Both the position numbers and the translations under genes were made by a program. A stretch of 64,000 nucleotides of DNA from NCBI RefSeq assembly GCF_012273015.1, contig NZ_CP050954.1, positions 4,256,001 to 4,320,000 on the forward strand. The letters run 5' to 3'. The stretch is from Hymenobacter sp. BT18. GTDB lineage: Bacteria > Bacteroidota > Bacteroidia > Cytophagales > Hymenobacteraceae. The notes under the pieces were generated by a model. That model searched no databases. It saw only the letters and a list, made by a program, of their open reading frames with translations, and was not told the origin of the DNA. This document shows positions 56,988-64,000 of the stretch, one piece after another. Position 1 is the stretch's first letter, and each line of letters starts with the position of its first letter.

Positions 56988-58028
56988 TTACAGTGCGTCC
57001 CAGGTAAGGGCAGTCCCGGCGCGCAGCGCTTGGCGGGCGGGCTTGCCGAGTACTTGGTCGAAATACCGGGGAGGCAGACCGTCACCGGGCCGAACTACGC
57101 GCAGGTTTTCTTTGGTGAATACCTCACCCGCTGCAATGTCCTGGGCCACATACAAAGAGCGTTTGTAGAGGCGGCTTTTTTCCTCGGCCCGCTGAATGCC
57201 GTATTGCACCTGCCCAAGTGCCTGCCAGGCCCGTTCCGTTTCCGTAACCAGCTGCGCCACTTCTTCGGGCTCCAGAGAAAAGGCGGAATCTACGCCTCCG
57301 TCGGCTCGGCGCAGGGTTACGTGCTTTTCCACTACGCAAGCCCCCAGGGCCACGGCGGCCACGGCCGCTCCCACGCCCATGGTATGGTCGGAAAGGCCCA
57401 CCAGCGTATCGGGGAAAAGCTGCTGAAAGTGGGGCAGGGTGCGCAGATTCGTGTTTTGGGGCGTGGCCGGATACGTACTGGTGCATTTCAGCAAGATCAG
57501 CTCCTGGCAGCCTGCGTCCCGCAGCACCTGCACGGCTTCGGCTACTTCGGCGAGCGTGCTGGCCCCGGTGCTCATAATGATGGGCTTGCCCGTGGCAGCT
57601 ACGCGGCGCAGCAAAGGCCAGTCGGTGTTTTCGAAGGAGGCTATTTTGTAAGCCGGCACCTCCAGGGTTTCCAGGAAATCGACCGCCGTTTCATCAAAAG
57701 GGGAGCTGAAGGCCAGCATACCATGCTCCCGGGCCCGGTCGAAAAGGGGCCGGTGCCATTCCCAGGGCGTGTGGGCTTCCTGGTAGAGCTCATGCAGCTC
57801 GCGACCATACCACAAAGACGTGGGGTCGTCGATGCGGTAGGCCCCCGGCAGCGTCATCGTATCGGCCGTATAGGTCTGAAGCTTAATGGCATGAGCCCCC
57901 GCAGCGGCCATGGCATCCACAATGGCCAGCCCACGCTGCAAATCCTGATTATGGTTGCCGCTCAGCTCGGCAATAATGAAAGGCGGCTGGTCGGGGCCAA
58001 CTAGGCGGGAGCCAATGGAGAAAGTCAT
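56988..58028 (-). CDS. pseI: Pseudaminic acid synthase
   Basis: This 346-residue NeuB-family enzyme has 'FIIAELSGNHNQDLQRGLAIVDAMAAAGAHAIKLQTYTADTMT'-type N-terminal barrel sequence, in which 'ELSGNHNQ' is typical of PseI (NeuB has EIGINH). 'DDPTSLWYGRELHELYQEAHTPWEWH' and 'KCTSTYPA' also fit PseI. A SAF/antifreeze-like domain follows from about 285. It condenses phosphoenolpyruvate with the 2,4-diacetamido-6-deoxy-altrose precursor. TATTTTTG lies five bases before the ATG on the - strand. Confidence 0.93.
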   Translation of the reverse strand: MTFSIGSRLVGPDQPPFIIAELSGNHNQDLQRGLAIVDAMAAAGAHAIKLQTYTADTMTLPGAYRIDDPTSLWYGRELHELYQEAHTPWEWHRPLFDRAREHGMLAFSSPFDETAVDFLETLEVPAYKIASFENTDWPLLRRVAATGKPIIMSTGASTLAEVAEAVQVLRDAGCQELILLKCTSTYPATPQNTNLRTLPHFQQLFPDTLVGLSDHTMGVGAAVAAVALGACVVEKHVTLRRADGGVDSAFSLEPEEVAQLVTETERAWQALGQVQYGIQRAEEKSRLYKRSLYVAQDIAAGEVFTKENLRVVRPGDGLPPRYFDQVLGKPARQALRAGTALTWDAL

Positions 58029-58058
58029 AAGACAAAAATACGAAGCCAGCAGCTAGGC

Positions 58059-58748
58059 TCAGTATTCTTCCTGCGTGGGCAGTAGTTCTTGTGCCTTGGC
58101 CTCCTCCTGACCTAACGTTCCAACTTGGAGGCGGTAGGAAGCTTCTTGTTCTGCTTCATGCACGTAGCGGACCACTATTAGCGTAAGAATAGCGGAGGCT
58201 ATATCAAAAAACGTTGAGATTAGTGCCCAGGCCGAGTTGTCGTCCGTGGCATTCGCTGCACTGCTTGACTCATAGTTAATGGTAACACTGTGCACTAGAT
58301 ACGCTATCCACCACCACCGTAGTAAGGTGTGGCCGCGGTAACGGCCAGCCATCTGCAGGGTGCCATACCACACTTCTTTCATAATGGTGTATGGGCGCAC
58401 AAAATTTAGAAAAGGTATAAACCAAGCTCCTACTGCCCAACCATCAGTGTGCTGGGTCCGGATTCCAGCCTCCCGGATGTTGAAGTATGCCCGCCGAAAC
58501 CACTGCAGGAAAAACACTGAGCCCAGAAAAGTAGCAGCCACTTGACTAAGCCCAAGAAGGGTTGCTACGATTCCCCATATTTCCTCCGTGCCAAATCCGG
58601 TTGCAGTTTCTGAAAAAGCGTTAGGAAATGCTGCTGCTTGCTTAGTCAGCAGTATCGAGGCAATATTGGTGAGAATAATCGACCAGAATAAGGCAATAGT
58701 TAATTGGGCACGTTGGGAGTTATCACGTACTTCAGGAAGGGTATTCAT
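58059..58748 (-). CDS. DUF4328 membrane protein inside the pse cluster
   Basis: This 229-residue protein has four to five membrane helices and the DUF4328 signature 'FLQWFRRAYFNIREAG ... WAVGAWFIPFLNFVRPYTIMKEVW' (about 81-126). Function is unknown. It is more AT-rich than pseI and pseG and interrupts an otherwise continuous pseudaminic acid operon, with short gaps on both sides (30 and 21 bases). It may be a passenger gene or contribute to glycan handling at the membrane. Confidence 0.82.
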   Translation of the reverse strand: MNTLPEVRDNSQRAQLTIALFWSIILTNIASILLTKQAAAFPNAFSETATGFGTEEIWGIVATLLGLSQVAATFLGSVFFLQWFRRAYFNIREAGIRTQHTDGWAVGAWFIPFLNFVRPYTIMKEVWYGTLQMAGRYRGHTLLRWWWIAYLVHSVTINYESSSAANATDDNSAWALISTFFDIASAILTLIVVRYVHEAEQEASYRLQVGTLGQEEAKAQELLPTQEEY

Positions 58749-58769
58749 CCGCGAGATATAGACTGTAAA

Positions 58770-60239
58770 TTAAGAATGTAACCATTCAAAAGTCAGGGAA
58801 GCCATATGAGCGGGTGCATCCTGTGCTAGCATAAACCCAGCCCGCTCAAAGGCCTTCACCGAGGCAACGTTAGCGGCCTGCACGTGGCCCAGCACCCGCC
58901 GAACCGCCGGAAAATGCTCGACCAGACGGCGCACCCCGGCCAGCAGCAGCAACGGCGCTAGTCCCCGTCCCCGAAACCCGGCATCCAGCTGATAGCTCAG
59001 CGTGGCTTCGTCGCCTTCGATGGCAAACCGGATAAGGCCTACGGGCTGGTCGGTAGCCGCTTCCTGAGCCAGCAAAAGCAGGGAATGCCTATCCTGCAGC
59101 TTGGCCGCCAGCCATTGCGCGTGCTGAGCGGGCGTAATGGGCGTGGGGTTAAAGGAGAACTGCCTTACCAGTGGGTCATTGGCCCAGGCAAGCAGTAGCG
59201 CTGCGTCGGCAGTTGTTACCGGACGAAGATAAAAAGGAGGTGGGGGCAACAGCAGGGCCTTGAACTCCTGCCGCAGGCGGGTAGGAGCCAGGCCATCGAA
59301 GACCCGTTGCTGAGCAGTGCGTAAGCGCGCCGCTACCCGATGCGCCTCCGGGGATGTCAGCACGTTAGCAGCCGCGGTATACGGCAGAGCGAGGCCGGCT
59401 TCGCGCAGATAGTGGTCAATATCGTACTGATTATCGGCGGTAGGCAGCAAAAAAAGCAACCCGCCTCGGCTGGCATACTCGTAGCTCACCGTGCTGGCTG
59501 AGCAGACGGCCGCCCCACACTGCTGCATCAGGTTGGCCAGGTCGGCCCCCGAAAGGCTGCGGTGCAGGGTAAGCCGCGGCTGCTCCTGCGCCCAGCCAAG
59601 TAGGCTTTCCCAGCCTTGGTAGGCGCTGCCCACGACTACATGCACCTGCTGAACGGTGGGTAGCAACAGTAAAGCCGCAGCCACCCGTTGGGTTTGGTGG
59701 GTAGGGTCGGCTCCGCCCAGGCACACGAGCACCGTTTGCGGAGCAGCGGCTTCCCCGGTAGCCGGGGCACGAAAAGGGGCGCGAAGCGGGGCATATGCGG
59801 GGCCGCTGAGCAGGCGGGCTCCCGGCTGGCGCAATTCATACTGTTGTCTGGTAAGGCCGCCCGCTGGGTTCAGTATTAAGTCGGCCGCAGAGGGATAGGC
59901 GTGCAGATCGTCCAGGCAGACCAAGCGGTTGACAGCACCTCGGAGCGTATTCTGGTAGTCGTAGCGAAACTCGTACCCGTCCAGCACAACGACATCGGTA
60001 GGCCGCAGTTCCTGACGCACTAGGTAAGTGGCTTCTTCTACTAAGGGCTGAAGCGGGAGGGAAACTACGGCTAGCCCTGTAGATTCCAGCAATTCCTGTA
60101 ACGCGGGATCAGGCTCCCGAAGCAGAAACCTAATTTCCGGGAAATCGGGCCGCAGAATTTCGGCCAGGGCCAGCAGCCGCATCACGTGGCCCAGCCCAAT
60201 GCGGGCGTTGCCATCGGCCCGGAGGATCAGACGGGGCAT
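58770..60239 (-). CDS. PseG-PseH fusion: UDP-sugar hydrolase plus GNAT acetyltransferase
   Basis: The protein is about 489 residues. The N-terminal 330 residues are PseG-like: 'LILRADGNARIGLGHVMRLLALA' with the GHxxR active site, 'VVLDGYEFRYDYQNTL' and 'VCLGGADPTHQTQRVAAAL'. The C-terminal 150 residues are a GNAT domain ('FYLRPVTTADAALLLAWAND' ... 'YQLDAGFRGRGLAPLLLLAGVRRL', Q/RxxGxG/A-like), matching PseH. One polypeptide would therefore acetylate the 4-amino group and release UDP, two adjacent steps of the pathway. The start 'MPRLILRADG' was preferred to a Met 15 codons upstream. Confidence 0.87.
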   Translation of the reverse strand: MPRLILRADGNARIGLGHVMRLLALAEILRPDFPEIRFLLREPDPALQELLESTGLAVVSLPLQPLVEEATYLVRQELRPTDVVVLDGYEFRYDYQNTLRGAVNRLVCLDDLHAYPSAADLILNPAGGLTRQQYELRQPGARLLSGPAYAPLRAPFRAPATGEAAAPQTVLVCLGGADPTHQTQRVAAALLLLPTVQQVHVVVGSAYQGWESLLGWAQEQPRLTLHRSLSGADLANLMQQCGAAVCSASTVSYEYASRGGLLFLLPTADNQYDIDHYLREAGLALPYTAAANVLTSPEAHRVAARLRTAQQRVFDGLAPTRLRQEFKALLLPPPPFYLRPVTTADAALLLAWANDPLVRQFSFNPTPITPAQHAQWLAAKLQDRHSLLLLAQEAATDQPVGLIRFAIEGDEATLSYQLDAGFRGRGLAPLLLLAGVRRLVEHFPAVRRVLGHVQAANVASVKAFERAGFMLAQDAPAHMASLTFEWLHS

Positions 60240-60313
60240 TCCAGATTGGTTATAGCCCCTGGTTTGCTCCATTTCAGGAAGCATAAATATCTTTCATAGA
60301 AAACCAGAATGGC

Positions 60314-61039
60314 TTACAGCTTTTTCTGCTCAATATGCGCATTGATAGCTACTAACTCTGGGTGATTATCCAATAGCGAAATTACCTTATTTACTCCCAG
60401 CTTATCTGCCCCGTACTCCTCAATCAGGATTTTCATTAAGCGAAAGTCTTCAGCTGTATCCACCGTAAGCCGATATTGGCTGCGGTCATCTGGGTGGGTC
60501 ACATGCCGGAAGTTTACTTTTCCGCTACGGTTCTGATGTATATAAGGGGTAACATGCTCTCGATCAGCAGGTAATTTTGCGTGTAGAAAAGCCTCCTCTA
60601 ACAATTCCCTTGAGAAAATCTCGAAGTCCAGGCCTCGCGGGAATGTTCTGGTTAAGACGTTAGAAAGGTAGAGCCGATGGTCTGCAGCTTGTTTATACTC
60701 CTGTATGCCAGCCTGAATAAGCTCACCGTCGATAAGTGGACAATCGGAGGTAACACGCACAATGATATCTAGCCCGTAAGCCCGGGCACAAGCATAGTAA
60801 CGGGATAATACATCTGACTCGGAACCACGGATATAGGGTATGTTGTGACTTATTGCGTAGTCGACCAGTATATCATCCGTTTGATTTTCAGTAGTAGCCA
60901 AATAAACAGTCTCATTGCTCTCGTGTAGACGGGTCAAATGATAAGCCAACATTGGTCGCTGACCAATGAGCTGCAGTACCTTGCCGGGCAAGCGCGTGCT
61001 CGTCATCCGCGCCTGAGAAATTATACCAACTTTACTCAC
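60314..61039 (-). CDS. Cytidylyltransferase-like protein (SpsF type), probable PseF role
   Basis: This 241-residue nucleotidyltransferase starts 'MSKVGIISQARMTSTRLPGKVL', the SpsF form of the NTP-transferase loop; canonical PseF has 'IPARGGSKRIPRKN'. 'RVTSDCPLIDGELI' (about 94) holds the metal-binding Asp region and 'YRLTVDTAEDFRLMK' (about 192) is conserved. By position between pseC and pseG it should activate pseudaminic acid with CTP. It is somewhat AT-richer than its neighbours. Confidence 0.83.
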   Translation of the reverse strand: MSKVGIISQARMTSTRLPGKVLQLIGQRPMLAYHLTRLHESNETVYLATTENQTDDILVDYAISHNIPYIRGSESDVLSRYYACARAYGLDIIVRVTSDCPLIDGELIQAGIQEYKQAADHRLYLSNVLTRTFPRGLDFEIFSRELLEEAFLHAKLPADREHVTPYIHQNRSGKVNFRHVTHPDDRSQYRLTVDTAEDFRLMKILIEEYGADKLGVNKVISLLDNHPELVAINAHIEQKKL

Positions 61040-61080
61040 AGTAAACCGGATTAGGCTAATCGAAGGCTATGAGGGAGAGG

Positions 61081-62256
61081 CTATTGCCCCACAAACTCCC
61101 GGATGCACGCCACCACGTATTGCTGCTCTTCGTCCGTGAGGCTGGGGAACAGTGGAATGCTCAGGCAGTGCGCGTAGTAGGCTTCCGCGCGGGGAAAGTC
61201 GCCGGGCTGCCAGCCTAAGCTTTGGTAGTAGGGCATGGTATGCACCGGGATGTAGTGCACCTGCGCATAGATCTGCCGGGTACGCAGGAAGTCGTACAGC
61301 CCTTTGCGGTCGGCAACCTGAATCACGTATAGGTGATAGGCATGGCCCGCGGCTCCCGCCAGCGGGCGGACGCCCGGCGTAGCGGCAAAGGCGGCATCAT
61401 AGTACGCCGCCAGTTGCCGCCGTCGGGCCAGCCCCGCCGCGGCCCGCTCCAGCTGACTGATGCCCAGGGCGCAGAGCATATCGGGCATACGGTAGTTGTA
61501 GCCCAGCTCTTGCATTTCCATGTACCAGCCCCCGTCGTTGCGGCTCATGTGCGCGGGGTCTTTGGTGATGCCGTGGGTGCGCAGGCGCAACAGGTGTTCG
61601 TACAGGTCGCGGCGGTTGGTGGTAATCATGCCACCTTCTCCCGTAGCAATGTGCTTGACGGGGTGAAAGCTGAAAATGGCCAGATCGGCAAACTGCCCGT
61701 TGCCGCACCACTGCTCCTGGCCCTCGGAGTCCGTGAAGAAGCCGCCGGGGGCATGGCAGCTGTCTTCTATCATCCACAGGTTAAAATCCGTGCAAAGTTT
61801 CCGGGCCTCTTCCAGATCCACGGGCAGCCCCGCAAAGTCCACCGGAATCAGGCCGTGGAAATAGCCTTGGGGATGACTTTCTAGCAACCGGCGCACGGCT
61901 TTGAGGTCAATCAGCGCGGTTGCGGGGTCGATGTCGGCAAAATGGACCTCGCCGCCGCAGTAGCGCACGCAGTTGGCCGAGGCCGAGAAGGTGATGGGCG
62001 TGGTAATGACGCGCTGCCCCGGCTGCACGCCTAGGGCTAGGGCGCACAGGTGCAAAGCCGCCGTACCGTTGGCCACCGCTACGGCGTAGCTGGCTCCTAC
62101 GTAGGCGGCAAAGCGTTCCTCAAACTCGGCTACCTTCGGGCCCTGGGTCAGGTAGTCGGAGTACAGGGTTTCCGTCACGGCCTGCACGTCGGCGGGGGTG
62201 ATGTGCTGGCGGCCGTAGGCGATGGGGCGGGTAGGCTGAAAAGCAGAGTCGGACAT
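61081..62256 (-). CDS. pseC: UDP-4-amino-4,6-dideoxy-N-acetyl-beta-L-altrosamine transaminase
   Basis: From 'MSDSAFQPTRPIAYGRQHIT' the protein is 391 residues. PLP motifs: 'VANGTAALHLCALALGV', 'TTPITFSASANCVRYCGG', 'MIEDSCHAPGG' and the Schiff-base lysine in 'LAIFSFHPVKHIATGEGGMI', typical of PseC. It aminates the C4 keto group made by PseB. ATG 62256 was chosen over a start 48 codons upstream because the latter sequence is not family-like and because TACATTTG lies between them. Confidence 0.92.
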   Translation of the reverse strand: MSDSAFQPTRPIAYGRQHITPADVQAVTETLYSDYLTQGPKVAEFEERFAAYVGASYAVAVANGTAALHLCALALGVQPGQRVITTPITFSASANCVRYCGGEVHFADIDPATALIDLKAVRRLLESHPQGYFHGLIPVDFAGLPVDLEEARKLCTDFNLWMIEDSCHAPGGFFTDSEGQEQWCGNGQFADLAIFSFHPVKHIATGEGGMITTNRRDLYEHLLRLRTHGITKDPAHMSRNDGGWYMEMQELGYNYRMPDMLCALGISQLERAAAGLARRRQLAAYYDAAFAATPGVRPLAGAAGHAYHLYVIQVADRKGLYDFLRTRQIYAQVHYIPVHTMPYYQSLGWQPGDFPRAEAYYAHCLSIPLFPSLTDEEQQYVVACIREFVGQ

Positions 62257-62263
62257 ACAGCCC

Positions 62264-62271
62264 CAAATGTA
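62264..62271 (-). promoter_or_regulatory. -7 element of pseC
   Basis: CAAATGTA on + is TACATTTG on -, an exact consensus match eight bases before the ATG. If used it gives a very short leader and makes pseC the first gene of the downstream pse transcript. Confidence 0.5.
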
Positions 62272-62326
62272 CGCTTCGGCGCCGGATGGCCCGCAGGCAG
62301 GCAATAATTGGCCGGTCCTCGGCGGC

Positions 62327-63535
62327 CTAGAAGTTGAGCTGGGCCTGGAGGCGTAGCAGGCCGCCCCGTTGGCGGTTGTCGGGTTTCTGATGATCCTCAA
62401 AGCGGCGCGCCGACAGCGTGTACATCGTCACCAGCTCGAAGCTGGGTACGGGCTGCCACTCCACGCCCAGCTCGGCTTCGCGCACGGTGTAGCTGCGGGC
62501 ATCTCGCTCGTGCTTCTTGCCCCCATCGTAGTACTGCACGCGCAGAAAGGGGTAAAACTGCTGCTGCTGGTAGCGCAGGCGGTAGTTGAGCAGCAAGTAG
62601 CCCCCGTGCAGGCGCTGGGTTTCGATGCTGTCGGTGCGGGAATTAAACTCGGGGCCACGGCCCACGTTGTATTCGGCCTGGAAGCCGAACGGCTGCGGAT
62701 ACAGCACCAGCGTGCCAGCCACGCGCTGGTCGGGGTAGCGCAGGTCGGGGCGGTGCTTCACGCCGCTGGATAGCTGGTCCCGGTTTACCACGTATTCCCC
62801 GGAGTAAGCCTGCAGCCCCGGCTCTACCAGCTGCCGGCCCAGCTGCAGTGGGTAAGAAGCCCGGGCGACCACGTGGCGCTGGTTGTTGAGCTCGGGGCGG
62901 TTGGCCGTCTGCCCGTTGAAAACGCCCACGCCCACCACGCCATAGTCGCCCGAGCCCTTCAACCCGTCTTTTACCAGCTGACTGAAAAGCCGGCGCGTGG
63001 CTTTGGGGGCCCAGTACACGAAAGCGCCCAAATCCCGCTCGTTGGAAAACGCACTGTTGATTCCGTCACTGCGGTCCAGGGGCAGGCGGTTCTGGCTGGA
63101 CTGCATATTCTCGAAGCCGTAGGGAATCTTGCTTTGGCCCAGGCGTACCCGGAAGCGGTTGGCCTTATCGAGGCCCAGGTCCAGGTAGGCATCCCGCAGA
63201 AGGGCCGTATTCAGCGTAGAGCTGCCACTGACGGTGCTGGCAAAGTCGGGCTGGAGGTAGAAGTAGACCCGCTCGTGGAGCTGCCCGAAAAAGATGATGC
63301 GCATCCGCCGCAGCGAAAAGCCCCCGTTGCGGCCCCACGACCGGTCGCACTGCTCGCACTGCAGGTCGGGGTTGGTTTCCAGCAGGCGGTTGTAGCGCAC
63401 CTGTACGTAGCCCCGAATGGATACCGCCTGAAACCACTGTTTCGGCGGCGGAGGCACTGATTTGGCGGAGTCGGGCGCCTGGCAGAATGCCGCGTTGCTG
63501 AGCAGCAACAAGACCAGGAGTAATGATTTGTTCAT
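62327..63535 (-). CDS. Porin, phosphate-selective OprO/OprP-like
   Basis: This 402-residue outer-membrane protein has a signal peptide ('MNKSLLLVLLLLSNAAFCQ') and a beta-barrel pattern: 'SIRGYVQVRYNRLLETN', 'RMRIIFFGQLHERVYFYLQPDFA', 'LRDAYLDLGLDKANRFRVRLGQSKIPYGFENMQSSQNRLPLDRSDG' region, ending 'GLLRLQAQLNF'. This is the porin O/P family. Despite the name, substrate is often not phosphate. It lies between pseB and pseC on the same strand but after a strong terminator, so it is probably a separate unit. Confidence 0.83.
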   Translation of the reverse strand: MNKSLLLVLLLLSNAAFCQAPDSAKSVPPPPKQWFQAVSIRGYVQVRYNRLLETNPDLQCEQCDRSWGRNGGFSLRRMRIIFFGQLHERVYFYLQPDFASTVSGSSTLNTALLRDAYLDLGLDKANRFRVRLGQSKIPYGFENMQSSQNRLPLDRSDGINSAFSNERDLGAFVYWAPKATRRLFSQLVKDGLKGSGDYGVVGVGVFNGQTANRPELNNQRHVVARASYPLQLGRQLVEPGLQAYSGEYVVNRDQLSSGVKHRPDLRYPDQRVAGTLVLYPQPFGFQAEYNVGRGPEFNSRTDSIETQRLHGGYLLLNYRLRYQQQQFYPFLRVQYYDGGKKHERDARSYTVREAELGVEWQPVPSFELVTMYTLSARRFEDHQKPDNRQRGGLLRLQAQLNF

Positions 63536-63624
63536 GAAATAATAATCTGGCCGTAAAGTGCGGCATTAGATATTACTTCACTGTGTCCGGAATATTACGG
63601 GAATGTTATCAATGGCAAAAGGTC

Positions 63625-63676
63625 GCCAAAAAGCCCCGCTGCCAACTCAGCTGAGTCGGTAGCGGGGCTTTTTGGC
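63625..63676 (-). terminator. Strong intrinsic terminator after pseB
   Basis: GCCAAAAAGCCCCGCT pairs perfectly with AGCGGGGCTTTTTGGC, with an inner ACTCAGCTGAGT palindrome. A-run and T-run make it active on both strands. Confidence 0.93.
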
Positions 63677-63704
63677 GGCCGGCAGTAAACGATACAAATC
63701 AGGC

Positions 63705-64000
63705 CTAAGCCTCAAAATCGGGGTCCACGTGCAGGCGGATTTCCTCGCGGATCTGATCCACGGTCAGCCATTCGGTGTTGTTGCTGGAATCGTAGTGAAA
63801 GCCGGGCTCCACGCGGCGGCCGTTGAAGCGCTGAATAAACTCCTCCACGTCCCAGCGCGGCGTGAAGGGCAGGATAACGTAGTACTTATCCAACTCCACG
63901 GTGCTCAGGGCATCCGTTTCCGTTATCATCTCCTCGTGCAGCTTCTCACCGGGCCGGATGCCCACAATTTCCTGGTGGCAGTTGGGGCCAATGGCTTTGG
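63705..64000 (-). CDS. pseB: PseB C-terminal part (UDP-GlcNAc 4,6-dehydratase, inverting), partial
   Basis: The frame runs off the right edge of the window. The visible 97 residues include 'KAIGPNCHQEIVGIRPGEKL' and 'HEEMITETDA', the conserved C-terminal block of the PseB/FlaA1 short-chain dehydrogenase family, and end 'IRLHVDPDFEA'. PseB starts pseudaminic acid synthesis by dehydrating and epimerising UDP-GlcNAc. The catalytic Rossmann part lies outside the window. Confidence 0.88.
   Translation of the reverse strand, partial: KAIGPNCHQEIVGIRPGEKLHEEMITETDALSTVELDKYYVILPFTPRWDVEEFIQRFNGRRVEPGFHYDSSNNTEWLTVDQIREEIRLHVDPDFEA

Noticed and set aside
1..64000. CRISPR arrays, tRNA or rRNA genes, prophage or transposase genes
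   Set aside because: No regularly spaced identical repeats, no tRNA T-arm plus acceptor pattern outside coding sequence, no rRNA motifs and no transposase or integrase proteins were found.

Overview
The window looks like chromosomal DNA from a high-GC gliding-type Bacteroidota, most likely Hymenobacter or a close relative in the Cytophagales. The evidence is gliding genes (gldA end, gldF, gldG, gldC), a type IX secretion substrate with a gliding-motility-type C-terminal domain, TonB-receptor and Bacteroidota-only DUF families, and promoters of the TTG / TAnnTTTG type instead of -35/-10 boxes. The genus is an inference; no rRNA is present.

Layout. 0-6 kb: end of gldA, gldF, gldG, an AT-richer acyltransferase, dnaN and gldC. 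6-26 kb: mostly housekeeping genes (dcd, hemL, an LpoA-like protein, DUF1361, a dNTPase, a large AsmA-like protein, a small Cys/His protein behind a palindromic operator, DUF4153, guaA, SRP RNA, fructose-6-phosphate aldolase, an FtsE-like ATPase, a GT2 glycosyltransferase). 26-32 kb: a DegT aminotransferase, a degenerate tandem-repeat tract, a YgjP-like metallopeptidase, a Gfo/Idh/MocA oxidoreductase, EcsC and small secreted proteins. 32-35 kb: a SAM riboswitch, a short Cys-rich leader ORF and an amino-acid permease, then a CPBP protease. 35-49 kb: a complete-looking assimilatory sulfate reduction locus read leftward (SAM riboswitch, Cys-rich leader ORF, cysH, cysD, cysN, cobA, cysJ, TonB receptor, DUF2490, cysI, siroheme-synthase/TSUP fusion). 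49-64 kb: a surface-glycan locus with pseudaminic-acid genes (pseB end, pseC, spsF/pseF, a pseG-pseH fusion, pseI), a putative transferase, a flippase, a deacetylase, a porin and a 1088-residue T9SS adhesin-like protein.

The most interesting signal is a repeated regulatory architecture. Two unlinked loci (about 32.5 kb on + and about 49 kb on -) each have a TTG/TAnnTTTG promoter, a SAM-I-type riboswitch closed by the same 11-bp P1 helix and, 6 nt after it, a GTG-initiated ORF of 31-34 codons ending in Cys-Cys-Cys-stop, with a second Cys-Cys pair 3-6 residues earlier. This suggests that sulfate assimilation and an amino-acid (probably Met/Cys) permease are jointly controlled by SAM sensing and by translation of Cys codons in a leader peptide.

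Several families of long intergenic inverted repeats are scattered through the window. In three cases the stop codon of the preceding gene lies inside the repeat.
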